Source of the DNA: UBA5420 sp964485345 | GTDB taxonomy: Bacteria > Bacillota > Limnochordia > Darwinibacteriales > Darwinibacteriaceae | DNA length: 64,000 bases | Assembly (NCBI GenBank): GCA_964485345.1 | Contig: CAZAJB010000001.1 | Span: 55,161 to 119,160, forward strand | Direction of reading: 5' to 3' | Part shown: piece after piece, positions 8,081 to 16,619 of the stretch | Position numbering within the stretch: position 1 is the first letter of the stretch | Layout: each line of letters opens with the position of its first letter | Notes under the pieces: model-generated | Told to the model about the DNA's origin: nothing | The model's input: only the letters and a program-made list of their open reading frames with translations | Database searches by the model: none | Program-made: the position numbers and the translations under genes

Positions 8081-10672
8081 TTAACGCTTCACTCGATTCC
8101 AGACGCTCGGATCCAATGGGCGGTCAAAGTTCCTAAATCCAGCTAAGGAAAAGCCTTGCTTGCGAGCAAGTCCACGCATCATCTCCAACTGTTTCAGGTT
8201 GAGATCCGCGCCGAGGCTCGTATGCTCATAGTGTTTTTCTAAAGCCAACATCATTGTCTCAGACATACAGGCAAACCCGGTCCCCTCTTCAAAACCGAAG
8301 TTCCAGCCCAAATCAGGAGAATTGGGCATGCTGATGACTCCTCCATCGATGACTAACACATCAGGTCGCTCTTCTAACACCTCTTCACTGACATTGCTAG
8401 GCCTTGACATATCACAGACAACGGCACCACACTTCAGACTTTTAGGAGTGATCAAACGTTCTAGACTGCTCGTGGCCACCATAAGTACATCAGCCTCGGG
8501 CAGATACCTCTCTAGTTCAACGGTGATCTGGAGTGGTGCTCCGTTCCCCAAAAGATTTCTAGCATATTCTATCCACAGCGCCAAGCTATCGTCCTTAGAG
8601 GGAAGACCCTGCAAACCTCTGACATAGGAACCAAGGCTACCGGCTGCAAAAGGATGCCCACCATCTCCTAGGTCCTTTAGGTGCTGAAGAATCTCTACTA
8701 CCACCTTGAGCATGCGATGCTCACTTTTTTCCCGCCGGGCAGGATTACCCACCAGTACCAGTCGGTGTACTTGCTCGGATAGAAGAATAGCCAGTGCTTT
8801 CCCAATAGCTCCACCTGCGCCCACAACTAATCCCGTAGCGCTTTCCAAGTCAATACCAAGGCGCCCAGCTGCAGCCACAACAGCCTCCACCCCCGAAACT
8901 ACGGTATATGAGTTACCCGTGGTTAGTGGTACCTCACTATAGGGCAAGAGCTGGCGTCCACCCATGGTCACAACAGAGGTGTAGGCACCGAGCCCCACAA
9001 TCTTGGCTCCCCGGTCGACAGCGAGTTGCACCGCGGCGGAAATCTCCTCGCGAGCTCCCTCAGGATCTGCCAGAAGTTGGTCGGCTGTTTTCGGAACGCA
9101 AATGAAGTCGCCATACGCGCTCTGACCCGTATGATCCGTAATCCGACTTGAACTAACTACGAAGGGCTCTACCAAATCATTCCAGCGAGAGCTAAGATCC
9201 TCGAGCTGGGCCGGGCTGAGGGAGGCTAGACTACTATCAAACTCGCTGTAGTTATTGATGTCAACGGGATGTACTAAGAAAGCAAAACGACCATCATTCG
9301 GTTGCGAATTCACCAGAGGGGCTTCTTTAAACTCGGACACCAGCTCCTGAACCGACGGAGCGGTATAATCAACGAGATGTCCAAGGAAAGCGGCAGTGTT
9401 TCGCTTGTCAAGCATGGAAACCGCTTTTTCCACTGCAGCAACCACGCGCTCAATTTGGGCATCGTTGATAATGAGAGCGGGCTCAATTCGAATAACGCTA
9501 GCCCCATTTAGTGTGGGCGCAACGCGCACCTTCTCCACATTCAACAGATAGGACGATACCATGGGCGTCAAGAGTTCCTGTTCAGCCATGACACCCAAGA
9601 GACTATGTGGATAGGAGTCTTGCGAATTAACAAACTCGATGCCTAGCATCAATCCCTGTCCTCTGATATTCTCGATGATCATGGGGTAACGCTGGGCAAT
9701 TTCCTCTAGACCAGCCTTGAGCTTTGCTCCCTTGCGTCTGACTTCCCGCAGTAGTAAACTGTTATCATGAGTCAAACGATCCAGGACTGCGAGGCCCACT
9801 CGGCAACCAAGGGAGTTGCCGGCAAAGGTCGAGGAGTGTTTCAGACCGAAATCCTCGGTGTAGACGCTCTCCCTGCAAAGGGCTGCCCCGATGGGCAGTA
9901 AACCTCCACCAAGCGCTTTGGCAATAACGAGGACATCAGGAGTGGCTCCTTCTCGTTCGCAGGCAAACATGCTGCCGGTGCGACCGAGCCCTGTCTGAAT
10001 CTCGTCAAATATACTTAGTACATTGTATTTGGCGCACAGATCCTGAACCTCTCTCAGGTAACCTGGGGGCGGCTCAACAATACCCCCCTCACCTTGAATG
10101 GGCTCAACAATGAACGCTGCTGTGTCTTGGGCCGCTTCCCTTAGATAATGTTCTAGGGCAACCACATCTCCGTAGGGTATATGGCGAAAGCCCTCTGCCG
10201 GCGCTCCGAATCCCTTCTGGTAGTTTTCGTTTCCAGTCGCGGATAAAGCTCCAAGCGTCTTACCGTGAAAACTATTGGTTGTGGACAATATGACCTTCTT
10301 ACCAGTCTTAACACGACAGAGCTTGAAGGCGGCTTCCACTGCTTCAGCGCCACTATTGGCAAATGTCACATGGTTCAATCCCTGAGGAGCCACGGCAATA
10401 AGGCGGGCTGCGAGCTCCCCGGCAGCTTCTAGCAGGGAGGGCTGCACAAAGCTAGGCTCGTGATTCGACTCAACCTGGTGCAGAGCCTGCCAAATCTCTG
10501 GAGGGTTATAACCAAAAGGTAGTGCCCCGTAGGCGGCAATACAATCTAGGTATTCTTGCTGGTTGTCATCGTACAAATAGACTCCAGTTCCTCGTAGAAA
10601 CCGTTTATTCAAGCCAATTTCCGTCAGCATTCGTCCCAAATGGGGGTTAACAAATTCTATGTATGGATGCAT
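8081..10672 (-). CDS. Fusion of class III aminotransferase and acyl-ACP-reductase-like domain
   Basis: 863 residues with two enzyme domains. Residues ~1-415 are a class III PLP aminotransferase: FANSGAEAVEAAFKL, SIFDEIQTGLGRTG and IAKALGGGLLPIG (PLP lysine). Residues ~450-863 resemble cyanobacterial long-chain acyl-ACP reductase (COG5322): GLGAYTSVVT, LTTGNSYTV, Rossmann VVGAGGAIGKA, VLVIDGGVISMP, and FACMSETMML, whose Cys (about 802) aligns with the acyl-thioester cysteine of the Synechococcus enzyme. Inference: the reductase half makes an aldehyde from an acyl thioester and the aminotransferase half converts it to an amine, or the reverse. ATG at 10672 is chosen because GGGGAGG lies 6 nt upstream; an in-frame GTG nine codons earlier lacks a site. 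It has its own promoter and terminator. Confidence 0.85.
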   Translation of the reverse strand: MHPYIEFVNPHLGRMLTEIGLNKRFLRGTGVYLYDDNQQEYLDCIAAYGALPFGYNPPEIWQALHQVESNHEPSFVQPSLLEAAGELAARLIAVAPQGLNHVTFANSGAEAVEAAFKLCRVKTGKKVILSTTNSFHGKTLGALSATGNENYQKGFGAPAEGFRHIPYGDVVALEHYLREAAQDTAAFIVEPIQGEGGIVEPPPGYLREVQDLCAKYNVLSIFDEIQTGLGRTGSMFACEREGATPDVLVIAKALGGGLLPIGAALCRESVYTEDFGLKHSSTFAGNSLGCRVGLAVLDRLTHDNSLLLREVRRKGAKLKAGLEEIAQRYPMIIENIRGQGLMLGIEFVNSQDSYPHSLLGVMAEQELLTPMVSSYLLNVEKVRVAPTLNGASVIRIEPALIINDAQIERVVAAVEKAVSMLDKRNTAAFLGHLVDYTAPSVQELVSEFKEAPLVNSQPNDGRFAFLVHPVDINNYSEFDSSLASLSPAQLEDLSSRWNDLVEPFVVSSSRITDHTGQSAYGDFICVPKTADQLLADPEGAREEISAAVQLAVDRGAKIVGLGAYTSVVTMGGRQLLPYSEVPLTTGNSYTVVSGVEAVVAAAGRLGIDLESATGLVVGAGGAIGKALAILLSEQVHRLVLVGNPARREKSEHRMLKVVVEILQHLKDLGDGGHPFAAGSLGSYVRGLQGLPSKDDSLALWIEYARNLLGNGAPLQITVELERYLPEADVLMVATSSLERLITPKSLKCGAVVCDMSRPSNVSEEVLEERPDVLVIDGGVISMPNSPDLGWNFGFEEGTGFACMSETMMLALEKHYEHTSLGADLNLKQLEMMRGLARKQGFSLAGFRNFDRPLDPSVWNRVKR

Positions 10673-10692
10673 CCTTGACCTCCCCAGCGTAT

Positions 10693-10711
10693 TGCGCACA
10701 CTTTGTGCACA
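10693..10711 (-). promoter_or_regulatory. Operator-like palindrome downstream of the fusion-gene promoter
   Basis: A 19-nt near-palindrome, TGcGCACA-ctt-TGTGCaCA style with 7 of 9 symmetric pairs, lying between the -10 hexamer and the ribosome site of the fusion gene, where a repressor would block transcription. The cognate regulator is not evident. Confidence 0.35.
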
Positions 10712-10717
10712 CTGTAT

Positions 10718-10746
10718 ATTATAGCAATTCTAAGCAGGTATTTCAA
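10718..10746 (-). promoter_or_regulatory. Sigma-A-type promoter for the fusion gene
   Basis: On the minus strand TTGAAA (10746-10741), a 17-nt spacer and a perfect TATAAT (10723-10718). The start of transcription would fall near 10711, about 40 nt before the ATG at 10672. Confidence 0.75.
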
Positions 10747-10794
10747 TAGAAAAGCCAAAACATACTGGTGGGACCATCACAAGGAGGTTCACAC

Positions 10795-11244
10795 TTGCAA
10801 ATTACATTTCGTGAGTTGAGACAATGCGAGTTTTCGCAGGCTATGAAGATTCGAATTGAAGTTTTTGTGGAAGAGCAGCAAGTACCCCTCGAAGAGGAAC
10901 ACGATAGCGAAGACCTAACGGCCAAACACTTTGGTGTGTTTTCCGGAGATGTCTTGGTGGGAACTGGACGTTTGATGACCCGTGGGAACATGGGAATCAT
11001 TGGCAGGGTTGCTGTACGCAGGGAGTTTCGCGGACTCGGGCTCGGCAGTGGACTGATCCGCTACATGGTCAGGGACGCACGGAGTCAAGCGATGGAAGAG
11101 ATCATCCTAGGAGCCCAGATTCAGGCCCAAAAGTTTTACGAAACACTAGGCTTTTGCGTGGAGGGCCCGAGCTATTTGGACGGTGGTATTCCCCACCGCA
11201 TGATGCGCTACCGTATGAGATGCGTTAAGGAGATGGAGAAATGA
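10795..11244 (+). CDS. GNAT-family N-acetyltransferase
   Basis: 149-residue acetyltransferase of the YjcF/ElaA-like GNAT group. Seen: MKIRIEVFVEEQQVP at the N-terminal helix, VGTGRLM, then the acetyl-CoA motif VRREFRGLGLGSGL (R-x-x-G-x-G/A) and YETLGFCVEG in the C-terminal strand. The TTG start at 10795 is chosen because AAGGAGG sits 7 nt upstream; an in-frame GTG nine codons before has no site. The acceptor substrate is unknown. Its stop overlaps the next gene's ATG (ATGA), so the pair is translationally coupled. Confidence 0.8.
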   Translation: MQITFRELRQCEFSQAMKIRIEVFVEEQQVPLEEEHDSEDLTAKHFGVFSGDVLVGTGRLMTRGNMGIIGRVAVRREFRGLGLGSGLIRYMVRDARSQAMEEIILGAQIQAQKFYETLGFCVEGPSYLDGGIPHRMMRYRMRCVKEMEK

Positions 11245-12365
11245 GAAAGGGATTGCTCATAGCTTTATTACTGTTACTAATCGGAGGAACTGCAGACGCT
11301 GCCGTTCAGGTTTTTTTTCTGCCAGAAAGCGGTTTTTTGCGGGTGCAAGGTGAGGTCACTATGCGACCGGCCACAACCGCTCCGTCCCTCATGCTTTTTC
11401 CCGGCGTGCAAGTGACTGAACTCTGGGCCGATGAGCTAAGAGAATACAGTGTCCAGCGCGGTGCCCACGGTACCATGGTTTCTCTCTCCTTGCGGCAAGT
11501 GCGGCCGCAGATCCTGAGTTTTTCCTACGAAGGTTTCTTAAGCTTGCAAGGCTCCGAGTTGGTTCTAGACCGCAGCTCTCTTTGGTTTCCTGAGTTCTCC
11601 TTCCCCATAGAAAGCTCCGAGATCACCGTCGTACTCCCAGATAACTGGGAAATCGTGGAATGGTATGGTCAACCCCCCATGTATCCGTCGTTCATGGTTC
11701 GAGACACCACCGCAGTTCACAGCCAAGATACACCACAGGTCATACCTGTGATAGACGAGTTCTCGTCTAGAGTTCAGATGCAGTTAGCTAGACTGACCAG
11801 TGCCATCAATCACAGAAATGCTACAGAGATTGAGGCATTGCTCAGCCGCCCTCTGAGGGAAACTGGATTGGCAGGGTACTTAGCGAGCGTTCCCTCATCC
11901 TACGGTCAAATCACGAGTGAACTTCGGGATTCGTTCAACGTCCTCTTTAGGACCGAACGCGGTGCGAGCTATGAGGTGTCTGTAGTCTGGCAAGAGAATG
12001 GGGGACGATTGGAACTGCAGTACTTCCAGATGAAACCCCATGGAACGCCCATTCCTGAAGAATTGCTTGGCTCCCTAGCAGCATTTGTCAACGACTTACG
12101 CCTCCTTGTCCAAACAGGGCAGCGGGATCAACTCCTGGAGTTCGTCGACGAAATGATCGCCCAGGGGCAAGGTGAGATCGTAGAGTTCTTGCTGGGCCTG
12201 AACGCTCTTGAATCATGGACGATTGAACACGGGAGTTCGGACCCATTCACCATTACCATCTTCGTACCTCACACAAAAGACACAAAGCTCCTTTTGCATC
12301 TGGGACTTAAACCCGGTCTGCAAAACTGGTTAATTCACAGCCTTGAGATCATCCCCGTCGGATGA
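11241..12365 (+). CDS. Secreted protein of unknown function
   Basis: 374 residues that I do not recognise. A clear signal peptide is visible (MRKGLLIALLLLLIGGTADA, cleavage after ADA), so the protein is exported; there is no lipobox Cys and no C-terminal anchor. Residues ~20-155 form a beta-rich region (VQVFFLPESGFLRVQGEV, SFSYEGFLSLQG, EITVVLPDNWEIV). Residues ~175-270 and ~275-370 each look like a helix followed by strands, perhaps two related NTF2-like folds. It is coupled to the upstream GNAT gene by a 4-nt overlap, and its last 36 bases overlap the convergent Gate-domain gene. Confidence 0.7.
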   Translation: MRKGLLIALLLLLIGGTADAAVQVFFLPESGFLRVQGEVTMRPATTAPSLMLFPGVQVTELWADELREYSVQRGAHGTMVSLSLRQVRPQILSFSYEGFLSLQGSELVLDRSSLWFPEFSFPIESSEITVVLPDNWEIVEWYGQPPMYPSFMVRDTTAVHSQDTPQVIPVIDEFSSRVQMQLARLTSAINHRNATEIEALLSRPLRETGLAGYLASVPSSYGQITSELRDSFNVLFRTERGASYEVSVVWQENGGRLELQYFQMKPHGTPIPEELLGSLAAFVNDLRLLVQTGQRDQLLEFVDEMIAQGQGEIVEFLLGLNALESWTIEHGSSDPFTITIFVPHTKDTKLLLHLGLKPGLQNWLIHSLEIIPVG

Positions 12366-12797
12366 GTTCGTCTCCGGTGTCCAGCGATATACTAAGTAAG
12401 ACATAATGTAAGCTAGAATGACTCGAGGCGCCAAGAGCAGTAACAGGGGTGCACCAAGGACCCAGAAAATGACGGTGTCCTCAATCAAAGCGTGGGCCAA
12501 GGCCATGAAAGTGCCAACAACCCGCGCTTCTTTGCGCGTCACTTTCCCGGTGCGCACGTGATTGATGATCACACCAGACCCGTATGTAATGCCAAAAACG
12601 ATGGCAACGACTACAGGAAAAGCCCCTTCCTCACGAAGGCCTATGACCCTAAAGGGCTTGGCCATCAGGCGGTTTAGTCTCTTCAGCAAGCCATTACTGT
12701 CTGCAATTTCTAGCACGACCATGAGGGGAATCACAATCAAGGCTACTGTCCAAAGCCCCCGCATACCCTGGACAAAACCTTCCCAAAGAATGCTCAT
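12330..12797 (-). CDS. Gate-domain (nucleoside-recognition) membrane protein, SpmB-like half
   Basis: 155-residue integral membrane protein with about four hydrophobic segments. The stretch GITYGSGVIINHVRTGKV followed by ALAHALIEDTVIFW is the Gate/nucleoside-recognition domain pattern seen in SpmA/SpmB, FeoB and CNT-type transporters. ATG at 12797 overlaps the stop of the preceding Gate gene (ATGA), so the start upstream in the frame is rejected. With that gene it probably makes a two-subunit membrane complex. The sporulation proteins SpmA and SpmB form such a pair, but the residues do not let me equate these with them; transport substrate is unknown. Confidence 0.7.
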   Translation of the reverse strand: MSILWEGFVQGMRGLWTVALIVIPLMVVLEIADSNGLLKRLNRLMAKPFRVIGLREEGAFPVVVAIVFGITYGSGVIINHVRTGKVTRKEARVVGTFMALAHALIEDTVIFWVLGAPLLLLLAPRVILAYIMSYLVYRWTPETNSSDGDDLKAVN

Positions 12798-13222
12798 GGT
12801 AGAAACACCCCCAAAAGCCACCCCACCGCCAAGGAGCAACTAAGGCGGATGAGAAAGATGTAGCCCAGAGGACTACCGGCCTTTTGGCTAATAGGCAGTT
12901 CCACTAAGAGCGAATGGCAAAAGCCTAACATGACTGCACAGATCGTGATTTCCCTGACGGTGAGATTCAGGGCCATAATACTACCTGCGGCTGCGTACAA
13001 ATTGACAAAATAGCCGCTAAAGAGAACAACGGCCGCTTCGCCCGAGAGACCAAAATGCCCCATATAGGGAGCAAAAAACGCGGTAATGATGTCCAAAGTA
13101 CCACTGGCCCGAAAGACAGCTACAACCATCGCCGTGGGTACCACTACTTTTGCTAATTCCCATGTGGTCTGTAGGCCTGTCTTCGTCCCCTTCCAAACCA
13201 TCTTGCGATTGACCTCCAACAT
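12794..13222 (-). CDS. Gate-domain (nucleoside-recognition) membrane protein, first half
   Basis: 142-residue integral membrane protein with about four hydrophobic segments: VVPTAMVVAVFRASGTLD, GEAAVVLFSGYFVNLYAA, MLGFCHSLLVELPI and a C-terminal LAVGWLLGVFLP. The GYFVNLYAAAG and GFCHSLLVE portions match the Gate-domain style of its downstream partner, with which it overlaps by 4 nt. ATG at 13222 follows GGAAGGAG. The pseudouridine synthase gene ends 4 nt upstream, so this pair closes a long operon. Function is unknown beyond likely membrane translocation or gating. Confidence 0.7.
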   Translation of the reverse strand: MLEVNRKMVWKGTKTGLQTTWELAKVVVPTAMVVAVFRASGTLDIITAFFAPYMGHFGLSGEAAVVLFSGYFVNLYAAAGSIMALNLTVREITICAVMLGFCHSLLVELPISQKAGSPLGYIFLIRLSCSLAVGWLLGVFLP

Positions 13223-13225
13223 TCG

Positions 13226-14131
13226 TTACTGCTCCTTCCGGCACATTTTCCACAGATTCAGCATTGTTTCTGGTATAGGGGCTGTTACAATGTGCCTGCG
13301 GTTCGTCCTGGGATGAACAAATTCTAAACGCCAGGCGTGCAACGCTTGACCTATAGTTTCGGCGATCGCCTGACTATAGAGCGGATCTCCTAAGAGCGGA
13401 TGGCCGAGGTCCGCAAAATGCACACGGATTTGATGGGTGCGGCCGCTTTCCAAGCGTGCCCTCAAGAGCGTTGCCCGGGGGCTAGTGCAGAGGACTTTGT
13501 AGACCGTTCTCGCCTCCTTCCCCCCCTCCGTAACAGCTCTCTTTACTCCATGGTCCAAAGAACGTCCGATGGACATGGCAAGTACCCCCTTGGAGCTCGC
13601 CAACTGACCTTCGACGATGGCCAAGTACTCCCGTACCAGCTCCTGACGACTCAGCTGCTTTAGGAGTCTCTGCAAGGTGTAGGGTTCTTTGGCAACCAAG
13701 ATGAGGCCCGATGTATCCTTATCGATCCGATGGACGAGTCGCACCTTAGTCTCCAGGCCTATTTTTCTCCAGTAATAGGAGAGCGCATTGGCCAAGGTTC
13801 CTTCCTGGTACGCTCCAGTGGGATGCACAGGCATGCCCGCTTCCTTATTAACAACTAAGAGGTAATCATCTTCAAAGACAATGTTCAGGGGAATATCTTG
13901 AGGTTCCATGGTCGTCGTCTCATCATAAAACTCGATCTGGATGACATCACCGGTCTTGACTCTCCTGCTCAAATAATCCCTCTGACCGTTGAGATAGATG
14001 CCTCCACCTCTTTTCATACGGCGCAACAAACCGCGGCTCAGATCCAAACGTCCATAGACAATATCCTTGACCATCAGGCCATCTTCATCTGCCTCGACTG
14101 TAGTTTCCAAAACATAGGGGTGATTCAACAT
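13226..14131 (-). CDS. RluA/RluD-family pseudouridine synthase
   Basis: Converts uridine to pseudouridine in rRNA (or tRNA). Residues ~25-75 form an S4-like RNA-binding region (LRRMKRGGGIYLNG), followed by the catalytic domain with LVHRIDKDTSGLIL (catalytic Asp), VREYLAIVEG and the closing RLESGRTHQIRVHFADLGHP. 301 residues, normal for the RluA/RluD group. ATG at 14131 is chosen because AGGAG is 7 nt upstream; the frame continues farther up into the metal permease gene. The target uridine cannot be assigned from sequence. Lies 10 nt after the permease gene. Confidence 0.88.
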   Translation of the reverse strand: MLNHPYVLETTVEADEDGLMVKDIVYGRLDLSRGLLRRMKRGGGIYLNGQRDYLSRRVKTGDVIQIEFYDETTTMEPQDIPLNIVFEDDYLLVVNKEAGMPVHPTGAYQEGTLANALSYYWRKIGLETKVRLVHRIDKDTSGLILVAKEPYTLQRLLKQLSRQELVREYLAIVEGQLASSKGVLAMSIGRSLDHGVKRAVTEGGKEARTVYKVLCTSPRATLLRARLESGRTHQIRVHFADLGHPLLGDPLYSQAIAETIGQALHAWRLEFVHPRTNRRHIVTAPIPETMLNLWKMCRKEQ

Positions 14132-14141
14132 GTCATGACTC

Positions 14142-14963
14142 CTAGGCCCTGCGCAGTTTCTGTATTCCCAGAGCAACTCCAAAGAAAACGGTGGCGACTA
14201 AGACTACTGTTGCGCCTGGAGGTGCACCGAAGAAGTAGGAAATGTATAATCCAACACAGGATGATAATAATCCAAAACCTGACGCGAGCAGAATCAGCGC
14301 TTTGAGGTTCTTTGTGAGTAAGCTTGCGGTTGCCGCAGGGGTGATCAAGAGAGCTACAACGAGAATTACACCCACCGCTTGAATGGAGATGACAATCGCC
14401 ACCGCGATCACCATTAACAGTAGACTTTGGACAAAGGCTACGGGAAAACCCGCTGCTTCGGCGCCCACGGGGTCAAACGAGACCAAGACAAAGCGCCGAA
14501 AAAAAACGGCCAGGATGAGACCTAAAAGCACGGCTACAGAGGCTAGAAGCAGGATCTCCTTGGCCTGAATTGCCATGACAGAACCCAGGAGCAGGCTGTT
14601 TAAGTCGCCACCAAAGCCCGGAGTACCTGACAAGAGTACAATGCCAAAGGCAAAGACACCAGTGAATAAAATAGCCAAGGCTGTATCGTTCTTTACATTG
14701 GAAACCCTGGTTAGAAGAACAACGCCCAATGCGGTCACCACAGCAAAAAACAGAGCCCCTATATAGACACTGATACCCAGGATCAACGCTAGGGCGATCC
14801 CTGTAAATGCAGTATGCGAGATTGCGTCTCCCATAAACGCCAGGCCCTTGAGGACAACGAAGGTCCCAACCGCGGCGGCGACGATAGCCACCAATCCGGT
14901 GCCCAGAAAAGCCCTAACCATAAAACCATATTGAAATGGTTCAAACAAAAGATCAATGTTCAT
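14142..14963 (-). CDS. znuB: Zinc/manganese-type ABC transporter permease
   Basis: 273-residue ABC-3 family permease with about eight membrane segments. Typical features: GTFVVLKGLAFMGDAISH near residue 35-50 (conserved in ZnuB/MntB/TroC permeases), FGIVLLSG and a long hydrophobic ALLITPAATASLLT near residue 205. It forms the channel with the ATPase encoded immediately upstream (11-nt overlap). The binding-protein partner carries a His-rich loop, which favours zinc, but manganese permeases are very similar, so the metal is inferred. Confidence 0.85.
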   Translation of the reverse strand: MNIDLLFEPFQYGFMVRAFLGTGLVAIVAAAVGTFVVLKGLAFMGDAISHTAFTGIALALILGISVYIGALFFAVVTALGVVLLTRVSNVKNDTALAILFTGVFAFGIVLLSGTPGFGGDLNSLLLGSVMAIQAKEILLLASVAVLLGLILAVFFRRFVLVSFDPVGAEAAGFPVAFVQSLLLMVIAVAIVISIQAVGVILVVALLITPAATASLLTKNLKALILLASGFGLLSSCVGLYISYFFGAPPGATVVLVATVFFGVALGIQKLRRA

Positions 14964-15729
14964 GGAGGGTCACCTCTCCTGCCGAACCAATCTTGGGAAA
15001 ATGCCTAGCAAAGAGCTTCACCATATTCGCCTCCGTCAGCACCTCTTCAGGCGTACCGTCAACCAGGACATGGCCATCAAGAGCTAAGACGTGATCAAAA
15101 CATGCTGTTAGGCAGTTCAAGTCATGCGTAGCTGCTACGATGGTCTTTCCTTGTTCGCTTAACACTTTGAACAAATCGGCCAGTTCGTGCTGTGCCTTGG
15201 CATCCAAACCAGTAGAAGGCTCATCGAGAAGAATCAGGTCTGCCTCTTGTACCAGTGCACGGGCCAAAAAAACCCTTTGCCTTTGCCCTCCACTCAGAGA
15301 ACCAACTTGCGTATGCTTGTACCGCTCTAGGCCAAAGAAATCCAGGGCTTCATGACTGGCAGCGTAGTCCGCCTTGGTAGAACGTCCCCAAAGCCCTTGC
15401 TTGACCAAGCGCCCCTGCATGACTACGTCCAAGACTGTGATGGGAAAACCCCAGTCTACCTCTTCTTGCTGGGGCAAGTATGCTACTTGCCTGCGTCCGT
15501 TCTTGGGACTCTGGCCTAGAAGCTCCATGGTCGTCCAGGAAAAAGGGGTTAGTAAACCCACCGCTGTCTTGATTAGCGTAGACTTTCCTCCACCATTAGG
15601 ACCAATAATGGCCGCTAACGTACCCCTCTTAACCTGCCAAGACACGTCCTGGAGAACGACATTATCTGGATAGCCTGCTGTTAGATTTTGAATATTCAAC
15701 GCCAAGTCTGGTGCATGGGTAAGGGACAT
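14953..15729 (-). CDS. znuC: Zinc/manganese-type ABC transporter ATP-binding protein
   Basis: 258-residue ABC ATPase that energises the metal permease at the inner face of the membrane. Seen: Walker A GPNGGGKSTLIK, Q-loop YLPQQEEVDW (the YLPQ form usual in metal ABC ATPases), signature LSGGQRQR, Walker B LILLDEPSTGLD, and the switch His in VAATHDLNC. Its ATG shares one base with the binding-protein stop and its end overlaps the permease start, so the three subunits are co-translated in the order binding protein, ATPase, permease. Confidence 0.9.
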   Translation of the reverse strand: MSLTHAPDLALNIQNLTAGYPDNVVLQDVSWQVKRGTLAAIIGPNGGGKSTLIKTAVGLLTPFSWTTMELLGQSPKNGRRQVAYLPQQEEVDWGFPITVLDVVMQGRLVKQGLWGRSTKADYAASHEALDFFGLERYKHTQVGSLSGGQRQRVFLARALVQEADLILLDEPSTGLDAKAQHELADLFKVLSEQGKTIVAATHDLNCLTACFDHVLALDGHVLVDGTPEEVLTEANMVKLFARHFPKIGSAGEVTLHEH

Positions 15730-16619
15730 TACTTCAGCGCCTCCAGTAAAGTCAGCGTATTGTACTTCATCATCGCAACATAAGTCGGGATCTCCGCACT
15801 GAGGCTATCACTGTACAGGGTATAAAGCTTGCCGCCTGTCTCGCCGGCTAGGGTCTGCATGTAGCGGGTACCGCTGGAAAGCTGCGGTTCGGTAAACACA
15901 GACCGGTTACTCAGACCTTTCAAGAGGTCCACTAAGCGAGCGAGCTCTCTAGGCGATGGTTCTGAATCGGGGTTTACCACGAGAAACTCTGCCACAGTAA
16001 AACCATATCGCTCAGCCAAGTAACTAAACGCACTATGGTAAGTTACAATCACTCTATTGCCTTCAGGGATCGCTCCTAGTTCCTCTACCATCCACCGATC
16101 AAGCTCAACCAATTCCCGCACGTACTTGCTCGAGCGCTCTTGAAAATAGGCCGTGTCTCCAGGTGACAGGGTCGTGAGCGCTTGGGTAATTTGCTCGACA
16201 TAGTAAATGGCATTAGGGACACTCAGCCAGAAGTGCGGGTCACCCTCATGATGATGGGCATCATCGTGGTCATGGTCGTGCTCTATTGCCTCTAGGCCCT
16301 GCGAGGCCATAACTAAAGGAGTATCCTGCTTGGCCGCATTTTCCACTAAACGTAACAACCAGTCATCAAAGCCACCGCCATTGGCCACTAAGAGATCGGC
16401 CTGCGCAACCATCCTGGCTTCCCTAGGCGTAGGTTCCCAGGTGTGAGGATCTGCCCCCCGGGCAATCAACGAGTTCACTGCGACCCGCTCTCCTCCAACT
16501 TGCTGCACAAGATCCTCCAGGATGGAAAAGGTTGTTACCACCTGCAGTTCATGGCCACTTACCGGACAGGCCAAGAACACCAGCACTCCAACGATCAAAC
16601 TGGTCAAGACTCTTGTCAT
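15729..16619 (-). CDS. znuA: Zinc/manganese-type ABC transporter binding protein
   Basis: 296-residue cluster A-I metal-binding protein. Expected ligands are visible: His in GADPHTWEPTP, His in GDPHFWLSV, His in TYHSAFSYLA and Asp in LYSDSLS. A His/Asp-rich loop (EHDHDHDDAHHHEG) near residue 115-130 is characteristic of zinc carriers. The N-terminal signal peptide (VLTSLIVGVLVFLAC PVSG) has only an imperfect lipobox (FLAC), so it may be cleaved by signal peptidase I after VSG. The ATG overlaps the stop of the upstream small membrane protein (ATGA). Zinc is inferred mainly from the His-rich loop. No Zur-like site was recognised. Confidence 0.88.
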   Translation of the reverse strand: MTRVLTSLIVGVLVFLACPVSGHELQVVTTFSILEDLVQQVGGERVAVNSLIARGADPHTWEPTPREARMVAQADLLVANGGGFDDWLLRLVENAAKQDTPLVMASQGLEAIEHDHDHDDAHHHEGDPHFWLSVPNAIYYVEQITQALTTLSPGDTAYFQERSSKYVRELVELDRWMVEELGAIPEGNRVIVTYHSAFSYLAERYGFTVAEFLVVNPDSEPSPRELARLVDLLKGLSNRSVFTEPQLSSGTRYMQTLAGETGGKLYTLYSDSLSAEIPTYVAMMKYNTLTLLEALK

